DNA of 64,000 nucleotides from JAJYSO01 sp964586655 (GCA_964586655.1 CAZPGY010000012.1:9853-73852), one strand, 5' to 3'. Shown: positions 27,271 to 35,401, counted from the stretch's first letter. The notes: generated by a model from the letters alone, not told the origin. A program made the numbers and translations.

Positions 27271-27308
27271 TGAAATACAAAACCTCTATTGTAAAAGTCA
27301 GTTCTCCT

Positions 27309-27713
27309 ATGAAAAAAATCTTAATGACCACGATAACGCTTCTGATTATTGGTGCGCTTACGACGGTCTATGGACAAGAAAAAAACTTTGTAATCTCTAC
27401 CGGGAATCCTCATCACATTCCGGTGATTATCAAATCGGCCAATAAGATTGCCGAAGAATACCAAGGCCGGCTCGGAACAATAGCGATTGTTCTCTATGGT
27501 GATGCGGTGCAAGACCTGGATCAAAAAGCGACTTCGCAGCCCTGGTTTCAACAAGTAAAAAGTGAGGCCATCAAATTTAAAGCCTGTCATTTGGCTTTAG
27601 ACAAACGCGATGTTGATGAAAGCCTGATGCCCAAACAATTTGAAGTAGTGCCCAACGCCTTGGTGTACATTCTAAAACTCAAGGACAAAGGGTATATCGC
27701 TTTTGATTTTTAG
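27309..27713 (+). CDS. Secreted DsrE-like protein
   Basis: The 134-aa protein (from the start used here) has a signal peptide MKKILMTTITLLIIGA...VYGQ. The mature part (HIPVIIKSANKIAEEY, TIAIVLYGDAVQDL, FEVVPNALVYILKLKDKGY) resembles the DsrE/F/H-type fold linked to sulfur trafficking. An in-frame ATG 39 bp upstream overlaps the TlpA stop codon (TAATG) and could be used instead; the later start was chosen because it begins a standard signal peptide. Function is inferred only. Confidence 0.6.
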   Translation: MKKILMTTITLLIIGALTTVYGQEKNFVISTGNPHHIPVIIKSANKIAEEYQGRLGTIAIVLYGDAVQDLDQKATSQPWFQQVKSEAIKFKACHLALDKRDVDESLMPKQFEVVPNALVYILKLKDKGYIAFDF

Positions 27714-27830
27714 TCTTGAATTTCAATTTTACACCAAATTGATTTATAGCCTATAGGTTTATGAGGGGAATTATGAAAATAATACCGTAATGACAATTAG
27801 TATAACTAAAAGGTTACCCTACTGATTTTT

Positions 27831-27917
27831 AACATTTTAATCATTTTGAATTCCCCGCTTATTTTCATCGGCTCTAAAGCCCGGCTGTTGTGAGCTATCC
27901 CTTTTATGTTAGCGACC
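27831..27917. repeat. Dispersed repeat, family D, copy 2
   Basis: Matches the 17.4-kb copy with a handful of base changes and one length difference (TCTAAAG, CCGGCTG, TGTGAGCTATC and AGCGACC are shared). Confidence 0.7.
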
Positions 27918-27950
27918 TATTAGGAGTTAAAAGTAATTTAGCAAGGGAAA

Positions 27951-28045
27951 TGACGGAACAACCGGAGGAACGCCCCTCTTGGGAAGGGGAATGATTCCCC
28001 TCTTTTCAGGAGAGGTGCCCGCAGGGCGGGGTGTTACCCTCCGTC
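27951..28045. repeat. Dispersed palindromic repeat, family E, copy 1
   Basis: GC-rich compared with its surroundings and built of inverted pieces (CCCCTCTTGGGAAGGGGAA, GCCCGCAGGGCGGG, and CCTCCGTC with GACGGAG). An inverted copy lies near 45.35 kb. A short open frame through it is not protein-like. The rest of the gap up to the GLPGLI gene (about 300 bp) shows only the inverted repeat and palindrome listed separately. Confidence 0.7.
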
Positions 28046-28161
28046 ACGACGGAGTAATTTTTTGTAAGGGAATTAGAAAGTGCTGTGTGTTTAGTCTGAA
28101 ACTCATATTGAAAATACTCCTCAGTGCTGACTTGACTTATGCGAAAATGAAAATTTTTGGT

Positions 28162-28187
28162 CTATTTCAATAATCACTTCCGTATAA
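28162..28187 (+). repeat. Inverted repeat, left copy, flanking the GLPGLI-TlpA pair
   Basis: These 26 bp match the segment at 29927-29952 on the opposite strand at 24 of 26 positions, with 16 contiguous identical bases (AATCACTTCCGTATAA). Confidence 0.7.
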
Positions 28188-28353
28188 CTAAATAATAACT
28201 CCGGAAAATTTCATCACAGTAATCCCAACCCAACAGTTGCATTAAAATCCAATCCCTTGTCAATATGCTGAATATCCTCAATTAACTTGCCCCCTCCTAA
28301 AATGAATATAGTCGAGTGCAAATACTGCTGTTATTTTTGTTTATATTTTATTG

Positions 28354-28369
28354 AACTAATAAATTAGTT
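28354..28369. promoter_or_regulatory. Palindrome upstream of the GLPGLI gene
   Basis: AACTAAT-AA-ATTAGTT is a perfect inverted repeat, placed between a TTG and a near-consensus -7 (TTTATTTG) about 70 bp before the start codon. It could be an operator; the promoter spacing (15 bp) is short. Confidence 0.35.
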
Positions 28370-28441
28370 TTATTTGCAGAAACCGAGATAATATTGTAAT
28401 ATAGTCAACCGATTCAATTTTAAATCAATAAACGCACATTT

Positions 28442-29197
28442 ATGAAACCCTTATTTAATGCCATCTTATTGACCTTTCTCTTGGGCTCTTTCAGCCTTTC
28501 CGCCCAAATTAAATCGGGTGAAATCACCTACAAAGTAAAAATCTCTAAGGATCTTAAAGAAATGTTAGCTCGGCAATCGAAAGACCAATCCATGAATCGG
28601 GCTTATCAAACGATGTTACAAAATCTACAAAACAGCCTGCCGCTTCTCAGCTATTCCCTAAAATTTAACGAACAAGAAAGCCTCTTTAAAAGCAACAAAA
28701 CCATGTCTATTGACAAAAGCAACACGTCTCAATTAGCCGCCATAACAGCCGGAAAGGGAGTATTTTACACCGACCTCACACATGACAAGCTTATTCATCA
28801 AACAGTGTTGATCACCAATGGCCAAACCTATCGTGTCCTAAGAAAATTATCAGATTACAACTGGCAGATTACGGAAGAGCGCAAACGCATCAAAGGCTAC
28901 CTGTGCTATAAGGCGATTCTTCAACCCAAAACCAAACAAAAATTTACTACTGTCGCTTGGTTCTGTCCTCAATTGCCGCTTTCTTTCGGCCCCTCCAAGT
29001 CCGGAGGATTGCCGGGATTAATCTTAGAATTTCACGAAAAAGGAGCCATTATCTTTTACGCAGATTCCATTAAATTCAGTGCGGAAACCGTTTCCATCAA
29101 CAAACCAAAGGAAGGTCGATTGATTACGCAAGAAGATTTTAAGCGCATCGTCATGAAAACCCTACCGAAAAAGCTAAAACGCTCCTCTCGCCAGTAA
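28442..29197 (+). CDS. GLPGLI family protein
   Basis: The 251-aa protein has a signal peptide ending SLSAQ and the family-defining SGGLPGLILEF near residue 197. GLPGLI proteins are secreted Bacteroidota proteins, many annotated as porins or transport accessories, without an established activity. The gene is convergent with the second TlpA gene, and the two are enclosed by a 26-bp inverted repeat. Confidence 0.88.
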   Translation: MKPLFNAILLTFLLGSFSLSAQIKSGEITYKVKISKDLKEMLARQSKDQSMNRAYQTMLQNLQNSLPLLSYSLKFNEQESLFKSNKTMSIDKSNTSQLAAITAGKGVFYTDLTHDKLIHQTVLITNGQTYRVLRKLSDYNWQITEERKRIKGYLCYKAILQPKTKQKFTTVAWFCPQLPLSFGPSKSGGLPGLILEFHEKGAIIFYADSIKFSAETVSINKPKEGRLITQEDFKRIVMKTLPKKLKRSSRQ

Positions 29198-29329
29198 ATC
29201 TTTTATCATATTTGGCCTTATCTCTTAAAACGAAAACCACAGCTATTGCATCCCCCCCATTTTCGACCCCGATCAATACAAAATCATTCTCCTTTTTTAT
29301 AGAGGCAGTTTATATACAACCCGGAGTGT

Positions 29330-29893
29330 TCATTTCTGCTTATAATCTTGCTTACTCAAATAGTTTAAAAACTGCACAAACTGTTTTGAATAATAGCGTT
29401 GTGCGCCGGCATGAGAATATACAATCCGGCCAGATTTGTCGAGAATAAAAGTAGTGGGAATACTTTCAACCCTAAACCTATAAGGGATACGTCCTTTAAT
29501 TTTATAGATATCAAAATGAAATCCCCATTTCTCTCGAAACTGCCGAGCTTTTCTAAAGCTGCGATCCATAGTGACCATCAAAAACACCACCTCTTCTTCA
29601 TCTGAAAATTCTTGATACAATCCATCTATACCGGGCATCTCAGTAACACAAGGCGCACACCAGGAAGCCCAGAAGTTGAGAAAAACCACCTTCCCATGGA
29701 GATCTGACAATTTTATTTTTTCTCCTCTTTGGCTTTTTAAAGTCAATTCTTGATCAGCTTCCCTTTCATCTTCTGCCAAAACTGTTTTTAAACCCGATGT
29801 ATCCACCGTTTTAAAATCCGTTGAATTGTCGCCCATTGCAAACACCAACAAACTGATAATACTTATGAACATGTTTTTTATACCTGATTTCAT
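29330..29893 (-). CDS. TlpA-type thioredoxin-like protein (second copy)
   Basis: The 187-aa protein has a signal peptide (MKSGIKNMFISIISLLVFA) and a periplasmic thioredoxin domain with CxxC in WASWCAPCVTEMPG (near 77-80) and cis-Pro in VESIPTTFIL. It is clearly paralogous to the TlpA encoded near 27 kb (shared GKVVF-NFWA-WC-PC-EMPGI and VVFLM). The ATG start was preferred to an upstream TTG because it follows the -7 box and opens the signal peptide. Confidence 0.88.
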   Translation of the reverse strand: MKSGIKNMFISIISLLVFAMGDNSTDFKTVDTSGLKTVLAEDEREADQELTLKSQRGEKIKLSDLHGKVVFLNFWASWCAPCVTEMPGIDGLYQEFSDEEEVVFLMVTMDRSFRKARQFREKWGFHFDIYKIKGRIPYRFRVESIPTTFILDKSGRIVYSHAGAQRYYSKQFVQFLNYLSKQDYKQK

Positions 29894-29917
29894 GATGTTG
29901 CTTCTATCCTGTATTGA

Positions 29918-29925
29918 CAAATATA
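29918..29925 (-). promoter_or_regulatory. -7 element of the second TlpA gene
   Basis: Exact TATATTTG on the minus strand, 24 bp before the start codon; no clear TTG at -33. The 26-bp inverted repeat lies directly upstream of it. Confidence 0.5.
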
Positions 29926-29926
29926 C

Positions 29927-29952
29927 TTATACGGAAGTGATTTTTTAAATAG
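29927..29952 (-). repeat. Inverted repeat, right copy, flanking the GLPGLI-TlpA pair
   Basis: Partner of 28162-28187; here it forms the upstream promoter region of the TlpA gene. Confidence 0.7.
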
Positions 29953-29987
29953 ACGCAATATTTTGTCGTAACAGTTTCAAAGGCTAA

Positions 29988-30161
29988 CTCGAAAAATTCA
30001 CCACAAATTGAGGGATAATTAAATAGTTCTCAGGCTATCAAGGAATTAACGGTATAAATAGACAAAATATAAAGGCTCAAATTAACAAGCCTGTACAACC
30101 CTTCAAGTTATACCGTTAAAAAACAAGCCAAATACAAAATAAATCTCATAAATTTCCCGAG
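29988..30161. repeat. Terminal-inverted-repeat element, family C, complete 174-bp copy
   Basis: Starts CTCGAAAAATTCACC and ends ATAAATTTCCCGAG, an imperfect inverted pair. Inside it carries TATAAATAGACAAAATATAA, shared with the 33-kb copy, and AACAAGCCTGTACAACCC, shared with the 13- and 45-kb copies. It has no reading frame, so it behaves like a MITE. From its end to the next gene (about 215 bp) nothing else is recognised. Confidence 0.7.
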
Positions 30162-30378
30162 CTAAAGCAAAAAACAGACATGGCCATAACATCTCGCTTG
30201 CTCGGGATTAGCGAAGAGATTTGTGCTATCGATATTGAACAAGCATTTAAAAATTGGCATTATAACGACAAATTTTATCACAAAGCAATGATTAGGCGTT
30301 TCGCTCAATTTGGTTTGCATTATTGTATTATTCTCTAAAATTAATTATGTTAGGGCGTTTAAACTCCTTTATTTTATT

Positions 30379-30888
30379 ATGAGTCGAGGATTTGTCAAAG
30401 AAGAAGACCAGGAAGAAGCCCCAATAATTTCTCCACGAGCGGCATTGCCGCCCGGGGTTACCAATTATGTAACCGCCGTTGGTAAACAAGCTTTGCTCAA
30501 CGAAAAAAAAGCCTTGGAAACCGAACAAAAAAACCTGCCTCATGACAATGAAACTGAGCGTCGTCGCGCTTCTATGGCCCTTGACGGAAAGTTAAAATTA
30601 TTGAACGAGCGCATCAATTCGGCACGAGTAATTGACCTCAAGACCCAACCTCAAAATGAGGTGCGCTTTGGGGCTAAAGTAAAATTCAATAATGGAAAAC
30701 AAAATTTGACTTTTCAGATTGTCGGCGTGGATGAAGCCGATGTCAAACAGCAAAAAATTGCTTTTACCGCCCCCATTGCTCGTGCTTTGATTGGCCATAA
30801 AGTTGGAGAAACAGCAGAATTTAAACGCGGTGCGACCACACAGCAACTTCACCTTAAAGAGATTACTTATCCCGCTAAAAATCCCTAA
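30379..30888 (+). CDS. GreA/GreB-type transcription factor
   Basis: The 169-aa protein begins MSRGFVKEEDQEE, then PPGVTNYVT, a helical coiled-coil segment (LNEKKALETEQKNL onwards) and a C-terminal FKBP-like Gre domain (TFQIVGVDEADVKQQKIAF, ALIGHKVGETAEFKRG). Gre factors enter the RNA polymerase secondary channel and rescue backtracked complexes. This Bacteroidota subgroup has a divergent N-terminus, so it may bind polymerase without canonical cleavage activity. The start removes 23 residues of non-family sequence from the longest frame. Confidence 0.8.
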   Translation: MSRGFVKEEDQEEAPIISPRAALPPGVTNYVTAVGKQALLNEKKALETEQKNLPHDNETERRRASMALDGKLKLLNERINSARVIDLKTQPQNEVRFGAKVKFNNGKQNLTFQIVGVDEADVKQQKIAFTAPIARALIGHKVGETAEFKRGATTQQLHLKEITYPAKNP

Positions 30889-30901
30889 ATCCTCCCCAAA
30901 A

Positions 30902-31324
30902 GTGTTGACACAAAAAAAATTCCCCTCAGCAATCGACCGCGTTGTCTCGATGAGTATCGGGGTAATTTTACTGTTTATTACTGTCCTATTTTTAATGCAA
31001 TTGATTTGGGTTATTGCCGGCGGAATGCTGCTCTTGGACCTCTTTGTAGCGTACACCTTTTTCACGACGGCTTATGAAATTACTCCCGACACTCTCCGGA
31101 TAAAATGTGGATTTTATTCCAAAGCAATTTCCATATCGTCTATTCGAAAAATGACACGCATCAAAAGTATTGTAAATGCACCTGCCAATTCTTTTACACG
31201 CTTAGAGATTTTTTATAATTCCTACGACTCCATTATGATTTCGCCAAAACGAGAAACCGAATTCGTCAAACAATTGCTCGAGTATAATCCGGGGATTGAA
31301 ATTGAGCTTCCTTATGCTGTATAA
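30902..31324 (+). CDS. PH-domain membrane protein
   Basis: The 140-aa protein has two hydrophobic helices (SIGVILLFITVLFLMQLIW and GGMLLLDLFVAYTFF) and then a bacterial PH-like fold (YEITPDTLRIKCGFYSKAIS, SIRKMTRIKSIVNAPANS, SYDSIMISPKRE). The function of these proteins is unknown. The longest frame overlaps the Gre gene; a GTG (or the next codon, TTG) 13 bp after the Gre stop is a better start and implies co-transcription. Confidence 0.7.
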   Translation: MLTQKKFPSAIDRVVSMSIGVILLFITVLFLMQLIWVIAGGMLLLDLFVAYTFFTTAYEITPDTLRIKCGFYSKAISISSIRKMTRIKSIVNAPANSFTRLEIFYNSYDSIMISPKRETEFVKQLLEYNPGIEIELPYAV

Positions 31325-31327
31325 ATC

Positions 31328-32551
31328 CTATTTCTCAGCATTCAAATCCCGGGCAATTAACCAAGCCTCACTCCAACAAGCTTGAAAATTAAATCCGCCG
31401 GTCACCGCATCGATATCGAGTACTTCTCCTGCCAGATAAAAATCAGGCAAAGTCTTGGATTGCATGGTTTTAAAGTCGATTTCTTTCAAATCTACTCCGC
31501 CGGCAGTCACAAATTCTTCTTTAAACGTACTTTTTCCGTTGACTTTGAACTGAAAATCGCATAAATTCTGAACAATAGTACGCTGATGTTTCTTAGGTAA
31601 ATTGGCCAACTGTAAAGACGGATCGATATGATTCATTTCCAAAATACGATGCCAAAATCGCCGACTCACGTCAAATATCTTGGCGTTACCCACAGATTTC
31701 CGTGTTTGTTGTTGCTTGTATTCTTCAAAATGCTGAAGTGCTGCTTCCTGATTCATTCCTATAAAGTTGACGCCTATCTCAAATTGATAATTCAAAGCCT
31801 GCAAATCACGCGCACACCAAGCCGAGAGTTTCAATACCGCCGGACCGCTCAATCCCCAGTGAGTCATCAGTAAGGCGCCGCTTTCTCGGGTGCCAAGTGC
31901 CGGGATTTCAACAACTGCCTCCGGAAAAGAGGTTCCCATAAGTCCGTCTAAAATCTGATGTTGAATATTAAACGTAAACAAGGAGGGCACCAAATCGACA
32001 ACAGGCAATTGCAATTTCCGCAGCATTTGATAGGCCTTGGGCGAACTCCCCGTACAAAACACTATTTTATCAGCTGTATAGGTCTTGTTTTTGGTGCTTA
32101 TTTCCCATTCCTGATTACGGCGTTTGATTTCTTGAACGCCTTCTTTTGTTTTTATCACCGTCCCTTGCGCTAAAGCTGCCTCCATTAACACATTGATGAC
32201 ACTTTGCGAAGAATCGGTAACGGGAAAAATCCGGTTATCTGCTTCAATTTTTAAGCGCAATCCTCGTTCTTCAAACCAGGTCATGGTATCACCGGGCTGA
32301 AATTTGGTAAACACGCCTCTCAACTCTTTGTGTCCGCGCGGATAATAATTTACCAGCACTTTCGGGTCAAAACAAGCATGGGTAACATTGCAACGCCCAC
32401 CGCCGGCAATTTTCACTTTCTGCAGCACGTTTTTAGCCCGTTCAAACAGGGCAATCTCATATTTATCACCGTCTAAATTGGCCGCCGTAAAAAATCCGGC
32501 TGCCCCTCCGCCAATAATTGCCACTCGTTTTTTGTGTATGTTTTGTTCCAT
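31328..32551 (-). CDS. HI0933-like NAD(P)/FAD-dependent oxidoreductase
   Basis: The 407-aa flavoprotein starts with the dinucleotide-binding loop VAIIGGGAAGFFTAANL, then KVKIAGGGRCNVTHA and, near the C-terminus, FLAGEVLDIDAVTGGFNFQ, all hallmarks of the HI0933/BaiN family. The TAGGVDLKEID segment is also typical. The reaction is not settled for most members. The start MEQNIHKKR drops 26 residues that would overlap the divergent Rrf2 promoter. Confidence 0.9.
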   Translation of the reverse strand: MEQNIHKKRVAIIGGGAAGFFTAANLDGDKYEIALFERAKNVLQKVKIAGGGRCNVTHACFDPKVLVNYYPRGHKELRGVFTKFQPGDTMTWFEERGLRLKIEADNRIFPVTDSSQSVINVLMEAALAQGTVIKTKEGVQEIKRRNQEWEISTKNKTYTADKIVFCTGSSPKAYQMLRKLQLPVVDLVPSLFTFNIQHQILDGLMGTSFPEAVVEIPALGTRESGALLMTHWGLSGPAVLKLSAWCARDLQALNYQFEIGVNFIGMNQEAALQHFEEYKQQQTRKSVGNAKIFDVSRRFWHRILEMNHIDPSLQLANLPKKHQRTIVQNLCDFQFKVNGKSTFKEEFVTAGGVDLKEIDFKTMQSKTLPDFYLAGEVLDIDAVTGGFNFQACWSEAWLIARDLNAEK

Positions 32552-32566
32552 AAAATGATAAAGGTT

Positions 32567-32593
32567 CAAATTTATCCTTTTTATGTAAGTTTG
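32567..32593. promoter_or_regulatory. Divergent -7 elements between the flavoprotein and Rrf2 genes
   Basis: Minus-strand TAAATTTG (32567-32574) faces the flavoprotein gene; plus-strand TAAGTTTG (32586-32593) ends four bases before the Rrf2 ATG, implying a leaderless Rrf2 message. No clear -33 is seen for either. Confidence 0.45.
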
Positions 32594-32597
32594 CAGT

Positions 32598-33017
32598 ATG
32601 CTATCCCAAAAAACCAAATACGGCATCAAGGCCCTGACCTATATTTGCAAAAAGGCAGACGAGGCGCCCATTCCCATTGCCCAAATTGCTGCGGCCAAAA
32701 ATATCCCTCATAAATTTCTGGAAGCTATCTTGTTAAGCTTAAGAAAAGGAGGGCTATTGGGCGCTAAAAAAGGCAAAAACGGCGGGTATTATTTACGCAA
32801 AGCCCCAGAGGATATTTATATGACTGATATTTTCCGGTTGCTCAACGGGCCTATTGCCATGATTCCGTGTGTGAGTTTGAATTACTATGAAGTCTGCGAC
32901 GATTGCCCTGATGAAGAAGCCTGTCGAGTCAATCGCTTGATGTTGGAAGTAAGAGACAGCACCCTGCAGATTTTGGAAACCAAAAGTTTGGCCGACCTGA
33001 CGCAGGAGTCCTCTTAA
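32598..33017 (+). CDS. Rrf2 family transcriptional regulator
   Basis: The 139-aa protein has the Rrf2 winged helix (MLSQKTKYGIKALTYICKK through KGGLLGAKKGKNGGYYLRK). Four cysteines (91, 100, 103 and 109) lie in the region where IscR/NsrR-type members bind an Fe-S cluster, though the spacing differs from IscR. It may sense sulfur, iron or redox state. A CysH-like gene lies downstream on the same strand, with a palindrome in its promoter, which suggests a regulator-target link; autoregulation through the shared divergent promoter is also possible. Confidence 0.9.
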   Translation: MLSQKTKYGIKALTYICKKADEAPIPIAQIAAAKNIPHKFLEAILLSLRKGGLLGAKKGKNGGYYLRKAPEDIYMTDIFRLLNGPIAMIPCVSLNYYEVCDDCPDEEACRVNRLMLEVRDSTLQILETKSLADLTQESS

Positions 33018-33120
33018 TTTCACACGGTGCTAATCCCTCCGCAACTTATATCAAAACGACATGCATATTAAGTCCAGTCTTATGACCTAATATGGAAGCG
33101 ACCTTAAAAACAGCCTCTTA

Positions 33121-33396
33121 TCCCGAAAAATTCACCGCAAATAGAGAAATAATTAAATAGTTTGCATATTATCAGGGATAGTATCGTATCAATTAATGGT
33201 ATAAATAGACAAAATATAAAGGCTCAAATTTGGGCTATGGAGAATTCCTATTGCTTGGATTTATTTTGACGTCTTTTTCGTTGCAAACCCTTTGCAGTCC
33301 CGTAGGTACGGGACAGCTGCAGGATTTGACGCACTTCGGTAAACTCAGCATACCACCTCAAATCCGCCTAAAATAAATCTCATGAATTTTCCGGGA
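33121..33396. repeat. Terminal-inverted-repeat element, family C, 276-bp copy
   Basis: Ends TCCCGAAAAATTCACC and ATGAATTTTCCGGGA form a clear inverted pair. It shares TATAAATAGACAAAATATAA with the 30-kb copy and TATTGCTTGGATTTATTTTG with the 45-kb copy. It also holds an inner palindrome, GTCCCGTAGGTACGGGAC. No coding potential. Confidence 0.7.
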
Positions 33397-33495
33397 TATA
33401 AGCCTGTGCTTTTTGTCTTGACCCCTTGAAATTTTCGCGACAAAATAGTGATCCATAAAAATTTTCATTTTCGTATTATTTTTAAATAAAAAATT

Positions 33496-33528
33496 TAAAT
33501 TTGCATTCCCTACTATTCCGATAGGAAT
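33496..33528 (+). promoter_or_regulatory. -7 box and palindrome of the CysH-like gene
   Basis: Exact TAAATTTG, followed at once by nested palindromes: CTAT-TCCG-ATAG inside ATTCC...GGAAT. The site covers the expected transcription start, a position suited to a repressor such as the nearby Rrf2 protein. No good -33 is seen. Confidence 0.45.
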
Positions 33529-33550
33529 TAAATAATTAAGTTGATACACT

Positions 33551-34162
33551 ATGATAAATCTTGAAAAAATCAATGCGGATTTGCGTCATAAATCACCGGA
33601 ATCAGTGGTGAAATGGGCGCTTAATCGAGCGCAAAATCCGGTTATCACCACCAATTTCAGACCTTATGAAAGTGCTTTATTGCATTTGGTCACTCGTCAA
33701 GCTCCGTCTATTAAAGTGATTTGGTGCGACACGGGCTACAATACGCCGGAGACCTATCAGCACGCTCAAACTTTGATTCACCAGCTGGATTTGAATATTC
33801 AATTGTTCACGCCCAAGCAAACTGCAGCCTACCGCAATACTACGCTCGGCATTCCGGAGGTAGGCACTCCGGAGCATCAACTGTTTAGCGAACAGGTAAA
33901 ATTGGAACCCTTTCGACGCGCCCTAAAAACCCACCAACCTGATGTGTGGTTTACCAACCTACGCAAGGGCCAAACTACTTTTCGCAATCACCTCGATCGC
34001 ATTTCAAAAAGCAAGGATGGAGTGCTGAAAATCAGTCCATTTTATAACTATACTGATGAAGACTTGGAGGGCTATTTAAAAGCTTATCAACTGCCCAATG
34101 AAAAGCAGTATTATGATCCCACCAAGGCCCTTCCAAACCGAGAGTGTGGAATTCATTTATAA
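33551..34162 (+). CDS. Phosphoadenosine/adenosine phosphosulfate reductase family protein
   Basis: The 203-aa protein matches CysH enzymes, which reduce PAPS or APS to sulfite in assimilatory sulfate reduction. It has the PP-loop-type N-terminus (TTNFRPYESALLHLV), VIWCDTGYNTPETYQHA, the WFTNLRKGQTTFRNHL block and the C-terminal ECGIHL with catalytic Cys199. The two CysC pairs that bind a 4Fe-4S cluster in APS reductases are not seen, so it looks like the PAPS, cluster-free type. No other sulfate genes are in the window. Confidence 0.87.
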   Translation: MINLEKINADLRHKSPESVVKWALNRAQNPVITTNFRPYESALLHLVTRQAPSIKVIWCDTGYNTPETYQHAQTLIHQLDLNIQLFTPKQTAAYRNTTLGIPEVGTPEHQLFSEQVKLEPFRRALKTHQPDVWFTNLRKGQTTFRNHLDRISKSKDGVLKISPFYNYTDEDLEGYLKAYQLPNEKQYYDPTKALPNRECGIHL

Positions 34163-34187
34163 GCTATCGTTTTAGCAAAATCTGTGT

Positions 34188-34838
34188 TTATCGCTGTAGT
34201 TTTTGTCCGAAGCTCAAATCACCGGCGTCTCCCAGTCCGGGGGTGATGTATCCTTTAGAAGTCAAGTCGGGATCTACTACGCCTACCCACAAGTGGGCTT
34301 TAGGGTATTTTTTACGAATGGTCTCCACGCCCAACTCACTGGCAATAACAGCCACAATATGAACTTGCGAAGGGGTTCCATGGGCCAACAAATCTTTTAG
34401 CGCCTCCACCAACGAAGCGCCGGTAGCCAGCATTGGATCAGCAACAATAAGCGGACGATCTGTTAAGTCGGGACAGGTGAGGTAATCTTGTTTGATGCTG
34501 AAGTAATCATTGGAATCGTGTTTTCTATAGGCCGCCACAAAACCGGCATCAGCCTTATCCAAATAATTGAGTACCCCATTAAACAACGGCACTCCGGCCC
34601 GCAAGATTGTGGTTACCACCGGTTGAACCGCAAAACTTGAAGAAAGGGTTTTGGCTAAAGGGGTTTGTATTTCCAATTTTCGGGTTTCGAAATATTTACT
34701 GATTTCCAAAGCAGCCGTCTCGCCAATGCGCTCAATATTACGCCGAAAACGAAGCCGATCCTGCTGCACTTCAACATCGCGCAATTCATTAATCCATTGG
34801 TTAATCAAAGGGAATTCTTCGGAAAGAATGTGAAGCAT
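34188..34838 (-). CDS. upp: Uracil phosphoribosyltransferase
   Basis: Upp converts uracil and PRPP to UMP in pyrimidine salvage. The 216-aa protein has TTILRAGVPLFNGV, the PRPP loop VADPMLATGASLVEA and the C-terminal uracil-binding block YITPGLGDAGDLSFG. Length is normal. It is convergent with the CysH-like gene. Confidence 0.95.
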   Translation of the reverse strand: MLHILSEEFPLINQWINELRDVEVQQDRLRFRRNIERIGETAALEISKYFETRKLEIQTPLAKTLSSSFAVQPVVTTILRAGVPLFNGVLNYLDKADAGFVAAYRKHDSNDYFSIKQDYLTCPDLTDRPLIVADPMLATGASLVEALKDLLAHGTPSQVHIVAVIASELGVETIRKKYPKAHLWVGVVDPDLTSKGYITPGLGDAGDLSFGQKLQR

Positions 34839-34954
34839 AATAAGGCGTATTTTTTAGTGAAGTTCAAAATAAAGCACTTCGCCACTGGTTTGGTCAAAAA
34901 TAACATTTCTTCCTTACATATTCGATTATTTGGCGATCTCCCCTTAATAATTTC

Positions 34955-35344
34955 CTACCGACCGGCCGCTTTTTGACAGACTGTTTCCACTACTTTACGA
35001 ATTTCTTTTAGGGTTTCCTCATCGGTAATTTGATGCCGACTCCTCAACCAGTCCAAGTCATTATACATCACCATAACTGCTCCGGACGCGTTCTCTTTCA
35101 CCAAAGCCTTCATCGGCAAATCTATGGCTGAAGATTGTACATCGCGCATCAAATGAGTACCAATTTTTGGATTCCCAAACAAAATCACCTCCGTAGGACG
35201 CAGTTTCATCTTTACCTTTTCGGCTTCTTTAGCATGATCAATACGTGCAAAAACATGCCACCCCTGCTCCTTGATGTTTTCTACAATCCGATTGGCCGTT
35301 TCTTGAACCGGATAAGAACTGTGTAGTTTGACTAAATTATCCAT
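34955..35344 (-). CDS. DUF302 domain protein
   Basis: The 129-aa protein is a single DUF302 domain: VQETANRIVENIKEQGWHVF, ARIDHAKEAEKV, then PTEVILFGNPKIGTHLM and VMYNDLDWLRSRH. The fold is known and small, and the function is unsettled; members are often near redox or membrane-stress genes. It has no signal peptide here. Confidence 0.9.
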   Translation of the reverse strand: MDNLVKLHSSYPVQETANRIVENIKEQGWHVFARIDHAKEAEKVKMKLRPTEVILFGNPKIGTHLMRDVQSSAIDLPMKALVKENASGAVMVMYNDLDWLRSRHQITDEETLKEIRKVVETVCQKAAGR

Positions 35345-35368
35345 ATTATTTAGATTGATTCTTAATTA

Positions 35369-35401
35369 CAAAGATATCAGAGAAAAATGAATTCCCGCAA
35401 A
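35369..35401 (-). promoter_or_regulatory. Promoter of the DUF302 gene
   Basis: Minus-strand TTTG, 21 bases, then an exact TATCTTTG, 24 bp before the start codon. Confidence 0.5.

Noticed and set aside
27979..28173. 64-aa open frame at 28 kb
   Set aside because: It starts in the GC-rich family E repeat and has no recognisable signal or domain.
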